DNA from: Anadara kagoshimensis
Taxonomy: Eukaryota > Mollusca > Bivalvia > Arcoida > Arcidae
DNA length: 64,000 bases
Reading direction: 5' to 3'
Assembly: GCA_021292105.1 (NCBI GenBank)
Contig: CM037867.1
Coordinates: 42,485,843-42,549,842 of the forward strand
Under the pieces are notes generated by a model. The model saw only the letters and a program-made list of their open reading frames with translations, searched no databases and had not been told where the DNA came from. The stretch's first letter is position 1. Each line of letters opens with the position of its first letter. The position numbers and the translations under genes were made by a program. Below, one piece after another: positions 1 to 11,962 of this stretch.

Positions 1-232
1 ATTTTGTTGAAGCAATAAGAAAATAACCTATTGGTAGTATTTTAATCAAACACAAACATAATAGTCCACGCCAGTAACGACTACTGAAGCCCAACGCTTA
101 ATTAAGACTGGACGAGACGTCTTTATTTTTGGTATTATAAAATAATATTATTCTCAAAATTGAACTTGACTGAACAACTGTATTTGATTTCGCGTCTGGA
201 GCCCTAGTTTTCTGGACTTCAGTAGGGGTTGC

Positions 233-360
233 TACACATGTCCAAATCACAGTCCCAAAAGAAAGGTGAAAACTATGAAAATTGAAAATTAACTGAACCA
301 CGTAAATTGCACCAGGGAAGTGAGACTGAGTTCTCCAGAAGGTTTAGCGTGTAAATGAAC
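233..360 (+). repeat. Dispersed repeat R1, copy 1
   Basis: Diverged copy of a ~150-bp family that recurs more than ten times here in both orientations. Hallmarks are a GTCCGAATCACA-like start, an AAGCAAAGTGAAAAC block, then CACGTGAACTTCCA, GTGAGACCGGGTGCTCCGGAAGGGTAAGC and a CTCCTGTTTAGCTAGC end. No coding capacity. Best copy is 36,520-36,690. Confidence 0.6.
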
Positions 361-1519
361 TAGGCGTATTTAGCGGTGTACTGATTTTAGCAATTTTTGT
401 GATAATACAGTAGCGCTAATTTAAATCCACCACCAAATTAAGTAAGATCCTAGTACACAAGATGGCCTAGAAGATTTATGCTTATTTATGTCGCCGTGAG
501 CTTAACTTCATTATTAAATTATAATTTACCCTAATCTTAACTGACCTGGTATTACCAGACGGTCATCCATCAAAATGACGTTGCTTAACTTCGGTGATCG
601 GACGAATACCGGTGTTTAAGTTTTGATGATTGGACGAGAACCAGCGTTTTCAACGTGATTTTTGGCAGATATTTGCAAAAACTAATATTAATACATTTTA
701 AGTAAACAAGAAACATTGTTCTGTAGAAAAAGTTTGATAAACCAAAACTGTCGCAAATGGGCTATTCAATCTCCGGTTTTATTAGAGATGTTTCTCTATC
801 CGGTTACTATAAAAACCGAAGCCAAACACTTTAAAAAAAAACTTTACGGCTTTATTGACATATCCGCAGTGTTTGGCTCCAACTTTTCATTGAATATTGT
901 TACGAATAATAAATAAATAAATAAATAAATAAATAAAATGCCCCCTTGATAGACAAAACTAACGTATACTATCTCCGATTTGAATAGAGATGTTCATCTA
1001 TCCGGTAAATGTAAAAACCAAAGTATAAGAAAAAACTTACATACACATACAAACACTGATTTTTTAAGTTTTGTTGGAAAATACGCGTTGTTCAGCACCA
1101 ACATTAATTTTGTTGAATCTAATTTCAAATAAACTAGATACACGTAAATCATTAAAGTGACATTTTTGCTTTCATCTTGTTCTTGTTCAAAAGCTTTACA
1201 AAACCTTGCTTTAATATAACACAATATCTAAATAACATGTGATACACAAATCATCATCGCAAGGCTTGTCGCTGTTAATAAATAAAATAAAATATTTATA
1301 TACCTCAACGTTATATCATTTACTACTCCCATATGCTAATTAGGTCATTAAAATTCAATTTTTCAAAATTTAAATTGCAAAATGTGTTTCTTCAAGTTTT
1401 TTTGGCGAGTATATTTCATGTAACAACCATTACACTAGCAGTGTATATGTATAGAATTGTTATAGCTGTAACTTTTATGCTTGTTTTTTGCTTTTTCTGC
1501 CGGTTCTACAGGTGTAAGG
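361..1519. other. Intergenic DNA with a diverged duplication and (AAAT)n
   Basis: No gene is supported. Positions about 767-905 and 968-1120 are a diverged direct duplication sharing TCTCCG, GAGATGTT, TCTATCCGG and AAAAACC(G/A)AAG in the same order. An (AAAT)n microsatellite at about 906-938 lies between them. Confidence 0.4.
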
Positions 1520-1521
1520 GA

Positions 1522-1560
1522 AGCTTGTAGCTCAGTTGGTAGGGTCTTGTTTGAAGACAT
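1522..1560 (+). repeat. tRNA-like A-box fragment
   Basis: TAGCTCAGTTGGTAGGG is a good tRNA A-box/D-arm, but no B box follows at tRNA distance. It is most likely the 5' head of a truncated tRNA-derived SINE, not a tRNA gene. Confidence 0.35.
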
Positions 1561-1929
1561 TTCACTTAAAATCAAAATGACACACCACATTTCGCTAAGA
1601 CTCATATTACTATTTTTATCTTAAAATTTTATTGCCATGTTTGTGCATTTATTTTATTTTTTCCTATAGGGTACAAACTGAAATTGTACCCTGGTAAAAA
1701 ACATGTTTATTTTATGCCGATAAGTTGTTTTTGTACCAAACCTATAAATTGACAACAAAAATTGCCTTGCGCTACTCATTTAAAATTACTTGCTTTACTA
1801 GTATTTTCTTGACGTCACATTTTAGAATACGTCTGTATTATATCTCTCCTTCAGAAACAATAAAGCGAATGGTAGACAAGAATGCTTCACATATTATATT
1901 TAATATTTGGAATGTTAATTAATGAAATT

Positions 1930-2575
1930 GTCACCAATTGGATATTATCACATTGGCCCAATTATATGGCCTCAGTTTGTCATATTAGACCAGTTATTTG
2001 GCTTCAGTTTGCCATATTGGGCCAGTTATTTGGTCTCAGTTTGTCATATTGGACCAGTTTTTAGGTGTCGGTTTGTCATTTGGCCTCAGGTTTTCATATT
2101 GGACCAGTCATTTGGGCCCAGTTTGTCATATTGGACCAGTCATTTGGGCCCAGTTTGTCATATTGGACCAGTTGTTTGACCTTAATTTGTCATTTGGACC
2201 AGTTATTTGGCCTGTTTGTCATTTGGACCAGTTATTTGGGCCCAGTTTGTCATATTGGCCTAGTTATTTGTTCTCAGTTTGTCATATTGGCCAATTATTT
2301 GGTCTCAGTTTGTCATATCGACCCAGTTATTCAGCCTCAGTGTGTCATACTGGACCAGTTATTTGGCCTCAGTATGTCATATTGGTTCATTTATATGGTC
2401 CCAGTTTGTCATATTGGACGAGTTATTTGGCCTAAGTGTGTCATATTGGCCTATTTATATGGCCTCAGTTTGTCATTATGGACCAGTTATTTGGCCCAAG
2501 TGTTTCACATGGGACCAGATATTTGGCCTTAGTTTGTCATATCGGACCAGTTATTTGGCATCGGTAAGCCATAGT
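1930..2575 (+). repeat. Minisatellite, ~32-bp unit
   Basis: About 20 diverged copies of a unit built around CATATTGGACCAGTTATTTGG and CCTCAGTTTGT. The unit is not a multiple of three and contains no stop in any plus frame, so long ORFs appear in all three plus frames. These are artefacts of the repeat. Confidence 0.9.
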
Positions 2576-2579
2576 AGCC

Positions 2580-4630
2580 AATGGATAGGTAAAGAAGAAA
2601 ATACTTTAGGTTCGTTGGATATACACCGTGATTGTGTATTGGCAATAGATAGAACGAAATATGATATATAGATTAAGTTCCGCAATAAATCATGTCTCAC
2701 ATTAAAAAGGATTCGAGGATGTAAACTTTGCAGAAAGGAAAAAGAGAATAAAAATAGAATACGTTTGTTATTATTATTATTATTATAATTAAAATCTGTT
2801 TAGCTTACATTAGTCTTGATTTTAAACATGACACTTATTCAAATTGAAAAGTCATCTAATTGTCAATTCTTCCCTTGAAGAAAATTCTTTGTAAATGAAA
2901 TCACAGAAATAAATCATGATTACGGCTTTTTTGCTTGGATATTTAAAACAGTGCGTTTGTATCTCTCGTTGGAATGAAATTAGCTTTTCAAGTGAAAAAA
3001 AATGATTTACAAAAATTTTTTCTACCCTTGGTCTCTTCAAACAAACATTGACCTTATTTTATCCAACAATGAACCAGCAGCATGGCATGAATATGTTGGA
3101 GTACAATTATTCAGAACAAGATGTAAAGTTCGCATCGACCAAAAGATTTGGTGGGTTTTTATATTCTAATTCAGCAAGTGGTATATAAATTATATACACC
3201 TCAATGAATTTATCTGACAATCTATTCTTCATGATTATTTGCTGTATTTTTCAAATATAATATTTTTTAGTAAAATCATTCATTTTATCAATCTAGTGAC
3301 AAAATGCATTCGTTTTATACATCAAATATAATATATATAATACAATCACTTGGAATTTTAATAAGTTTTTTTTCTATCACGCTGACATAATTTTATTATT
3401 AATTCAAATTACGCTGTTTTGTTGATAACATACCCAGCATGTCAGAAATGATCTGTGAAGGCATGAGTTAGCATTTTGAATTCTACACATTTAGCTAGAA
3501 TAAAACCACGATAGAACTTTAGTGACTGTTGTAATTTCAATTTCTGTCTAAAGTACCAAGTGCTTTCATGGATAATCTTCCTTTGAAGCATAAATGTAAA
3601 TGAATGGGACCGTGACATCAATTAAGTTTTATGGAATTATGTTTTTATGAAGTGTGAAGTCTAGATTCTACATTTCGCTTGGTTTTTTGGATTTCACTTA
3701 GCCTTATCCAACCCGTGTTAGCGTATTGCTATCGAAGTTATCACACTGTGTCTCGTTGAAGTATCTGTAGTGATTGGGTGACAACATGAAAATTAACACC
3801 AAAGTCAATACTTAAGTAATCTCAAAATTACGCGGATTTTTTCAATAATAAACATATCAGGTCTGAACAAAATTTTAAAAGGTTCGGATCCCACATAAGT
3901 ATGCTATTATTGAACAGGTTATAACTGAAATGGGATGTGATTTCAAAAGTGCCAACAACCCGCCCATCCCCTAAACGCAAGCTGAAAACCCCCAACCATA
4001 TGCATGGTTTAAATTGAATAGCCGATGGCAGATCTACTCATCCCAAAACAGTTTCTGCGAGGTTTCATAAAAATGTTGAATAGTTTTCGAGAAAATTGGT
4101 GACCAAAATTTTGGCAAAAAAATGGAGTAAACACTAGAGGTCCTCCACTTCATTTGGGGGACATAATAATAATATATTGTTAGACGACTGGTAATTTCGA
4201 CATATTTCAAATTCAGTGCTTTATGTGAAACTGCAAGTATGTGTTCTTTTATCGTCACTGCAATCAAAACACTGAGCTAACGAAATAGAGTCGAAGCTGC
4301 TGAGTGGACGACATATGGATAGTTAGTGACACAAAAAGCTGACGAGCGATACATAGCAGACGCCGAAAAAACTGTCGAGATATAGATAACGAGGGGTCGA
4401 TTGGTTAGCTCTGTACTGTATGATTACAACAGATTGTAAAATGAAAATGCTTCTGATAAAATAGATGGCAATTGATTTAAATATTCCCAAGTTTTGGATC
4501 TTGATTTGTAAAAATAAATAGATAAATTAATAAATGTGGGTGCGGGTGTTTGGCTGGGTTGGTGGGTGTTTATCGGGTGTTATTCAATATGTCCGGGTGA
4601 TGTCACGTCGGGTATATAGTAGAGTTTGTG
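2580..4630. other. Intergenic DNA, nothing recognised
   Basis: A+T-rich sequence without a credible ORF, RNA gene or clear repeat. A short (TTA)n run is at 2,768-2,786. Confidence 0.5.
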
Positions 4631-4633
4631 TAA

Positions 4634-4815
4634 ACAGGCCTGTCGAAAGTTTAACATTTTGTTAACTAATTAGTGCAGCTCAACTCGGCCCCTCATTGGC
4701 TATAGCGACATCTCTTCGACAGCTGCTTTCTATCTCTCGGCGACTAAGGTTTTCATATCTTGAGTTTCGGCTCATTGTCGTTAGATCAGTGTTAAACTTT
4801 CGACAGATCTGTGCT
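4634..4815. mobile_element. Palindromic MITE R2, copy
   Basis: Begins with CAGGCCTGTCGAAAGTTTAAC and ends with GTTAAACTTTCGACAGATCTG, imperfect inverted termini. The interior carries recurrent family text (CGGCAGCTC, TATCTCGGC). The same ends recur at about 5.4, 5.8-6.2, 11.8, 13.1-13.4, 53.8-54.1 and 61.9-62.2 kb. No coding capacity: a non-autonomous DNA element. Confidence 0.65.
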
Positions 4816-4867
4816 TTATTTGTTTCTTTTATCGTTTAAAAACATCCTATGACCTATTGAGCAGATA

Positions 4868-5215
4868 GGATTGATTGATGTAATGGGTGTGGTTTACGCC
4901 CAAGTTAAGAATATTTAACTTATATCGGGACGGCACCGGCTATAGGTGAAATGGCAGAAATTGTAACCCTTGCAGTACAGGTCAGGGCAATGTGCAGTGA
5001 GTTCTTTAACGTGCCACTCCTGCCGTGTGACACAGGTATCGCATTTTTGAGGCCCTTTGCGAAGAACCCCTTGACTTTCAATTCTGAACACCGAGTGCTT
5101 GGCGGAAAAATGGTCACTACCTATTCTCTAATCTTAATTAGACCCCGACCGAGGCTCGAACCCACTACCTCCCACAAAAGAAACGAACCCCTCTACCAAC
5201 TGAGTAGATAGGAAT
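4868..5215 (-). mobile_element. tRNA-derived SINE S1 (diverged, minus)
   Basis: Read on the minus strand it starts with a degenerate tRNA head (CTACTCAGTTGG A box, GGGTTCGAGCC-like B box), continues through the CACTCGGTGTTC/GCCAAGCAC region and ends in the tail resembling GACGTCTCGATATAAGTG and the CTTGACTGGGACGTTAAAC motif. The intact relative is 56,299-56,634. Two short ORFs on opposite strands inside it are incidental. Confidence 0.65.
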
Positions 5216-5436
5216 AAATGAATAAGAAATAAACACATTGGGCGTATACAATGATGACGAAAACGTGTGTTATCTCTGAAATTCCGATAATCTCAGGATT
5301 AAAGAGCCTCGTCATTTTGGTGATTTATGATATGTTAATATTGGTATAATAGAGTTGAGTTAAATCTACACGGAAATACTTGATCATTAAACCTGTGCTG
5401 ATCTACAGCGAAATGTATGGTTACATGCAGTACAGA

Positions 5437-5660
5437 CCTGCTGAAAGATTAACAATAAACTAAAGAAGCTTGACCGTGTCGATTTGCCGAAATATGGATA
5501 ACTAGTGACTGAAAAACTGCTGATGGATTTATAGCAATGCAGCTAACAAAAAGCTTCGAGATATAGGTTAATGGGGGGTGAGGGTGGGAGCGGGGGTCGG
5601 CACTAATTCAGTGTCCCAGTGTTAAACTTTCAGCAGGTTTGTACTGCAGATCCTGCATCG
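5437..5660. mobile_element. MITE R2, diverged copy
   Basis: Termini CAGACCTGCTGAAAGATTAAC and GTTAAACTTTCAGCAGGTTTG are inverted relatives of the R2 ends. The interior is A+T-rich and non-coding. Confidence 0.55.
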
Positions 5661-5788
5661 ATTTACGGCTGACATTTCGAAGTCGGTAATCTTCGTAAAT
5701 ATAGACATCCTCACGGAAATACTTGATCTCTGAACCACTACAGATTTACAGAGAAATGTTTATACCAGTGTTCTTGGTAAAATCAAAG

Positions 5789-6212
5789 TACAGGCCTGTC
5801 GAAAGTTTAATACTAGGCTACCAAATTAGTGGCGAATCGGCAGCATATTTCGGCCCTAGTTAGCTAAAATGCAAACGTATTTAATTTCGCGTGTATTTAT
5901 TTTTGCGATAAAGAAAATTAAGATATATCCGTGTAGATAATTTTTTGCGTTTTTGAAATATGCACTATAACACGATAAGCATGATTTAATTTTCGCTCGG
6001 TATTTATTTTCGCGCAAAACAAACGGCCGCGAAATAAACAAAAATTAGTATACCGCGAAAATTAATAAGTTTACAGTATATCGACAGCTTTTTCGGAACC
6101 TGTAGTTTATCTCTCGTTTGCTTTTCGACTAATAGCTGTTGATTCCTCTGTAACCGAGCTTTAACGCCATTTCGTCATATTATTGTTAAACTTTCGCCAT
6201 GCCTGCACTGTA
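5789..6212. mobile_element. MITE R2 split by a second palindromic insertion
   Basis: The left R2 end (CAGGCCTGTCGAAAGTTTAA) is at about 5,789 and the right end (GTTAAACTTTCGCCATGCC) at about 6,185-6,212. Between about 5,865 and 6,085 lies foreign A+T-rich DNA with repeated TTTCGCG/CGCGAAA motifs in inverted orientation, itself a probable MITE nested in R2. Confidence 0.5.
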
Positions 6213-6494
6213 TATATTTTTAATCCGTTAGGGAAATACTTGATCACTGTTCCTGTATCACCCCGTACACTACACTGATCGTTAAGTACCCGGATTTAAT
6301 TCTTTGATGTTTACTTTATATAATTCATTATCTATATTTAACACAAAGACAGTTTTAATATATATATAAATATATTTTAGTTGTCATAAAATTTATATTT
6401 TTCCCACAATATGATCGACACAGGGTTACATTGGGCGTTGTAGTCACATATTTCTATCTCCATGTTGCATGAATGCCTTGTTTTGTCATATAGA

Positions 6495-6595
6495 TCTCCT
6501 ATCGTACAGAGCTTTCGGATGGAGCTCTATTCATTGGACCTTAACGGATAGAGCTCACCCTGAGCTCTTTTCGTTAAGGTCTATTTATCTGGATT
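6495..6595. repeat. GAGCTCTATCCGTTA motif cluster, left arm
   Basis: Contains several GAGCTC boxes, including TTAACGGATAGAGCTC, in inverted arrangement. The same motifs recur in inverse orientation at 11,225-11,365. The two clusters bracket the 4-kb TIR element and may be ends of an outer, older element. Confidence 0.4.
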
Positions 6596-6630
6596 AAAAA
6601 ATTTAAGAGAATCTTTAGGTATTAGTGACG

Positions 6631-6900
6631 CTTAAAACGAAACATGAGTTTACGAATCATTCCTTTAGATAAGATTTTAACTTAAATTTCGCAATTTTTG
6701 GTAATTTTTTTTTGGAACTACTGATGAATATTTATGTCTAAACTAATACAAATGTTTTAATCTAGAACTGACCTTAAGAATAGCACCTTAAATTTCTGAA
6801 TATCTTGACAATTAACAAAATTATGAAAGTTTTGAAATTTTGCAAGATTTAAGTAAGTGAATATCTCAGCGAAGGAATGATTGTTAAACCGGGGTCTGTG
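6631..6900. mobile_element. MITE R3, diverged copy
   Basis: Left part contains ATCATTCCTTTAGATAAGATTTT and the right end is GGAATGATTGTTAAACCGGGG, the inverted ends of family R3 (consensus CCGGTTTCACAATCATTCC). Other copies are at 14,383, 33,950 and 39,693. Confidence 0.55.
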
Positions 6901-7070
6901 TCTTTGTTTGAAGGACAAGACTGTGTTACTATCCATATATATAACATGTCTAAAAAATAACAAAGAACCTTAGAATGATAGAACGGGTATAACTAGAGCT
7001 TAGAATAAAACTCAATCTGGAATATAAAATATTCAACATGCCCCGGGGCAAGTTTCTTTTATTTATACAA

Positions 7071-10000
7071 CACCCATTCTCAGTAATAAGGCCCAAATAG
7101 TGTTATATTACAGTATAATGAATTGGCTTTGGAAAAGACCAAAGAATAAATGTACCAACAGAAACTACACATTATATCTACAATTATCAATCACAGTTTT
7201 CTAGTTAATCCATGTATTTGATTATTTTCCAATCTCATAAACCTTCAAAATGATACAAACGTTACTGTTACCGGGTAAGGTTTTTATGTTTTAAATCGCC
7301 AAATCTTCAATATTTGGAAAGTAACAAAAATTTAAAGAATTGCTTTTGTTAATGCTGCATTGTTGTCATATCTAAAACTGGTTTCTGATGACAATGCAAG
7401 CTATTGGTAAAATCTGGTGCCAAATAAAGATGTGTTACCAGCTGTCGGATACAAACGTTACCACATATAAAACTGTCTCCATGGTTATCATATATTAATG
7501 TCATACTTACCACTGACGTGGGCAAATTGAAGCTTATCTTACGCATACTTAACGGAACAATAAAATTTTCAACGTGAGTCGCTATTGGGCCTGAACAAGC
7601 ATGACACAAAATTGAATGGAAGGTTTTATTTTCATCAGTACTTACGTTACGTCATTCATGTGGTTAAATATTTTATCCAAGTCAAAATTAATATATTGTC
7701 AAACGAAGTACTTTGATATAATATTTAAAATATATCATCTTTATTCCGTACAAGTTCCTATTATTTAAACCACATATTGTAACAGTTGAAAAAAATACAT
7801 ACGTTACCGATACATGCGTGATAACATCATATAAAAATACCCCTAAATCACGTCAAGTGACCACTATAATTTGTATAGTTCTAGATTTAAATTATAGAAA
7901 TGTGCATGTGAAGTTTTAACCACATCGATTGTTGTTAAAATAAAAATTTTCAAGCAAAAGTGAAACAGTCGAAGGTGACCTCTTTGGATGGCAAGAATCC
8001 ATTCAAAAATTTCAATTTGAAATAATACATCTGACTATATAGATAATAAACCTTGTCATTTCCATCAAACCCATGATGGCATGTCTACCCTTGATCCATA
8101 GTCTGGAATTCATTTTCCAAAAAATGATATATACGTTACTATAGGTAACGTATGTAATTAACACAAGTAACGTATGTATCAGTACTTTCATTTCAATTAC
8201 AATGAAATAGTTAAGCAAACTGTCATTAGATACAACAATAAACAAACACTTAAAGTTTCTAGTTTAGTTACGTGTAGAGAAATTAAACAATTTTCAACTT
8301 CAAATTGGATTTTGAAACGATAGATGTCACTGGTCTAATTTATTTGGATAATTTTCTCATAGATTTGAATACAACATTGTTCATTTTAATATTTGTTATA
8401 CATACAAATCAAATACCTGCAATTTCATAAATTCTGATTATGAAAGTGTAAATGCAGCGTAAAACAAAACTTCAATGGTCAAATGGGTGGTCAATATACA
8501 TCCATATATCTGCAGACCCCCAGGTAACGTAAGTATTGGTATCTACGTTACTGGTCTGAATTACAAACACAGTTGCTGTCTAATGTTTCATGATGGATAA
8601 ATCATGTCTTGAAATTCAGTCAAATTACAGAGATAAAGAAAATGGGATATGATCGGAGTTCTAAATTGAAGAGAAACTAAGAATTAAACTAAAAAAACAA
8701 ACCTACTATTCCATGTGTCCGAATCACAAATCCAGAAGCAAAGTGAAAACTTTGAAACTGACAAGTTAAGTTAAACACATGAACTTCCAGAACAGATAGC
8801 CGCCAAGGATGTTTCAGATAGTGGTTATCTCTTTGGAACCAGTCCCTGTTACGTCATTAACAACAGTGGTCATACTCTTCTTAGTTTTAGGTTACCTTCT
8901 ATTTAAACTAGGGGTAAAAACTATACAAGTTCTGACAAGAAGCTAAGAGGGAAGCTTAATGTAATGTATCTAAAGACGTTAAAATTTTAAAAGATAAATC
9001 ATGAGAAAGAAATTTCAGATAGAAAACTTTCATATTAGAAAGGATAAAAGAGTTACATTTTCAAATGAGAAGTTAACATTATGAAAGCAAACAGAAAGTG
9101 ATGTATCCATTATTGACTTGACACCCAACAAGCGAAGCTCAGCAAGAAAAAGTTCTTCTTGGTAACACCTTATTGACAAATATTAAATACATGTATAGTG
9201 ATAGAATCAACAACAAAATATGAGTGATTTTGAAAGACACCATATACATGTTATGTTTAGCAATATAATTTTCCAACAATAATCGGTAATGGGCCTAAAC
9301 TGTGCATCATTGCTGGCTGATTTATTTCATATTGCAGCAGAATTTATGTAAAACCGTTTTTAACTTGAAGGATGACTGTAACAAAACCATTTAACTCCAC
9401 ATATATACAGATACATGATGTCTGGTATAGGATTTTATAATTCTAAATTCGAAGGCTTTTGTGAATGTCATCTATCTTAAGGATATTGAAATAAAAGATA
9501 CAACTGATCCTTCATGTTCTGCTTCATATTGGGACTTGTACCTCAACTATGGCACCCACGTGGACTTTATAAAACGAAGCAAACTGCTTGATTACTAATA
9601 CCAAAATACAATGGACATTGTTGATTTGTTCTCACTTTCCTGGTGAAAGTTCGTGTGTTTAACTTTATTTGCAAATTTTCAACGTTTGTTCTCTGCTTTG
9701 GGATTATGAAATTGGCATGGATCGGTATGAGAGACATTTTAAGTCACATGATTGATTAAAAGATAATTAGAAGAAAAAGAGATCGACTTTAAATAAATTG
9801 ACTGGTATAGACAGTAAATGTTTGTAAAAGGCACATAGCATGTAAGATTTTTCAGTCTATCCTGAATTTAGAAACAGTATAACCAATCGGGTGGAGAAAA
9901 AAGTTGTTAGAAATAAAGGATAAGTCCAGATTTCAGGTTTAAAAACTAAATATGAAAAGTACTACTGGAGAGAAAAATACAGACAGTGGTTCCTTTAAAG

Positions 10001-11087
10001 ATATGACATTTTAATCAGCAATTAAGACTTTCTCATTCCATTAGCCTTGTTTTTTAGAATGTAACTCGGGTATATTTTATTGAATTTCTTTAAAGGAGGA
10101 CACTGAGTGAAGAAGTTTTAAACCCCAGTATGTAATTGTTACATACGTGACTAAACAGTTACATACGTTACTTACTTAATTAATTATTTTTGTCACTAGA
10201 AAAGTGAACATTTACATCGTGATAATTGATAATTTTAAAGGCTTTATATCTCTTGTTGTCTTAATAAAGAAATTGAAGACTTCATTGTAAACGATACCAT
10301 GTACATAATCTTATTATCGGTTAAACTGTTACATACGTTACCGATAAATAGTTTTTGTCATTTCGCTAGAAAAGTGAACATATATACCAATATCATGTGT
10401 TCTATTGATAAGTTTTACAATTTTATTATGGAAAACAAGAGTTAATAATTTGTAATATAATATAATTTAGCTGTCTTTATATTGACTCAAAGTCATCTAG
10501 AGGTGCTACATACGTTACCGAATACACTGTTTACTTAAGTGAAAATTATCTTGAAGATAATAAGTTTTGTACAGTTCTTTTGGTTAGCAATTTCATCAAG
10601 ACATATTTGCATTTTGATTTGATGTTGATTAATGACTACCTGTTTGAAATTTTGTTTCTGTTACCAACTTGAGAATACAGAAATAAATTTATTGTATTTT
10701 TGCGTAAAAATACTTTAATTTCTGTAGACTACAAACATCGTCATTATCATTTCGATATGCCGAAGTGGTCTCAAGGCACATTTTAAATTAATAACAATGT
10801 AACCTAATGTTCAAGCATAATAAACATATAAATACTACTACCTGGTAAGAATATGATGAATTTTAACTACGGTCACGTAAATATCAACTCATTTAAATAC
10901 AAATGGTATGTATGTAACAATAAAGTGAAATTACAACCAAAATAATCAATTGGTGTTAATAATTTTGTTGTTTCTGAATCTTCTGATATGTCCAGTCTCT
11001 GAAAATACCAGAAGTTCATTGCTTGTAAGACTTTTATTTTTCATCATCTTGAAATAGTGAATTGGGCCTTATTACTGAGAATGGGTG
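7071..11087. mobile_element. 4,017-bp non-autonomous DNA transposon, 26-bp TIR, ACAA TSD
   Basis: The left end 7,071-7,096 (starting CACCCATTCTCAGTAATAAG) is the perfect 26/26 inverse complement of the right end 11,062-11,087. ACAA directly abuts both ends (7,067-7,070 and 11,088-11,091), a 4-bp target duplication. Four-bp duplications and CAC-starting termini are found in CMC/Chapaev-type transposons, but assignment by ends alone is inference. The 4 kb interior has no ORF longer than about 90 codons, so it cannot encode its own transposase. R1 fragments lie inside at 8,712-8,805 and 9,640-9,722. Twelve ACGTTAC/GTAACGT motifs are spread through it. Confidence 0.8.
7259..10518. repeat. Cluster of 12 ACGTTAC motifs inside the 4-kb element
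   Basis: Exact ACGTTAC occurs at 7,259, 7,455, 7,644, 7,801, 8,133, 8,545, 10,165, 10,335 and 10,512, and its complement at 8,145, 8,167 and 8,524. Several extend to ACATACGTTACCGATA. Chance expectation for a 7-mer on both strands of 4 kb is about 0.5. The spacing is irregular, so this is not a tandem array. It may be a transposase or host-factor site set (inference). Confidence 0.7.
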
Positions 11088-11224
11088 ACAAATTAAATTT
11101 GGCCGAACAGATTCAGAGGAAATGATGAAAAAATGTAACGTACATCGCACAATGATCAGCAGACAGAAAGCCATCTGAGCCTTTGGCTAACAATTTACTC
11201 CCTTTGTGTCGTCATTGGTAATCG

Positions 11225-11365
11225 GAGCTCTATGCGTTAAAATTTGACATCTTGACCTATAGAGCTCAAGCCCCCTTCTTTGTTGAGCTCTATCCGTTGC
11301 AGTCATCAACGACTAGAGCCCCGATCCCCTGCGATCTCTACAAGGTGGTCGCTCTGTACCGCATA
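11225..11365. repeat. GAGCTCTATCCGTTA motif cluster, right arm
   Basis: Inverse-oriented counterpart of 6,495-6,595, with GAGCTCTATGCGTTA, TATAGAGCTC and GAGCTCTATCCGTTG. The CGGTACAGAGCG end also matches the CGTACAGAGCTT start of the left arm in inverse orientation. Confidence 0.4.
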
Positions 11366-11451
11366 ACAATTCATTTTCTTTTAGAGCAGAACTGTGCTTT
11401 TCAGTTAGCGTCCCTTACACTACACAAGGTTATAACAGGTGCCACTGTCAC

Positions 11452-11700
11452 TTAATTTATCTCTATCTCTGTGTTGCTTATGTAGTCAAATGTTTGCATT
11501 TTCTTTATAATGGAGAAGCGTTTTTCAGTCAGCATTCTATACCAGAATACAAAAAATTGTCTAAGTTCCGCTGGCCTTTTCATTAGAACATGTTCTGACA
11601 TAACGTATTTACTGTAAAACAAATACACCACAAGCTGGAGAAGCAGATATATTGTTGCATAGAAAAGGAATGTTAACAATAGAAAAATTAAAGCCATCAT
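11452..11700 (-). CDS. Possible small membrane ORF, 82 codons
   Basis: ATG-initiated reading frame whose first ~30 residues are strongly hydrophobic (a MMALIFLLLTFLFYATIYLL start) followed by a basic, aromatic-rich tail. It could be a single-pass membrane peptide. No family is recognised. The region is A+T-rich, where hydrophobic codons arise by chance, and no nearby poly(A) signal or splice sites were found in support. Treat as a weak candidate. Confidence 0.15.
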   Translation of the reverse strand: MMALIFLLLTFLFYATIYLLLQLVVYLFYSKYVMSEHVLMKRPAELRQFFVFWYRMLTEKRFSIIKKMQTFDYISNTEIEIN

Positions 11701-11774
11701 TCAAATCTACAATATAGCCATATGAAGGCCAAGTCAATACAACATACATGTATAGAAATGTCAAAAGTTTAGCA

Positions 11775-11962
11775 TTGAGCTGACGGAAAGGAATGGAAGC
11801 TCAGCTGTCAACTAGCCGCGATATGGATAGCTATTGGCCGAAAAACTGTCTAGATACTAGTATTAGCTGCCAAGATATGTTAACGAGGGGACAGAGATGA
11901 GATGCCGATTCGGCACTAATTCGTTGGGTTAGTTTTACACTTTCGACAGATGTATATAGTGT
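11775..11962. mobile_element. MITE R2, copy with decayed left end
   Basis: Interior R2 text (GCGATATGGATAGCTA, GCCGATTCGGCACTAATTCG) and the right end TTTTACACTTTCGACAGATG are recognisable. A further R2 fragment is at about 12,355-12,430. Confidence 0.5.

Noticed and set aside
1922-2671. Overlapping 85-155-codon plus ORFs with WxxFVILDQLFG-like repeats
   Set aside because: All three plus frames are open because the 32-bp unit lacks stops; the peptides are translations of a minisatellite.
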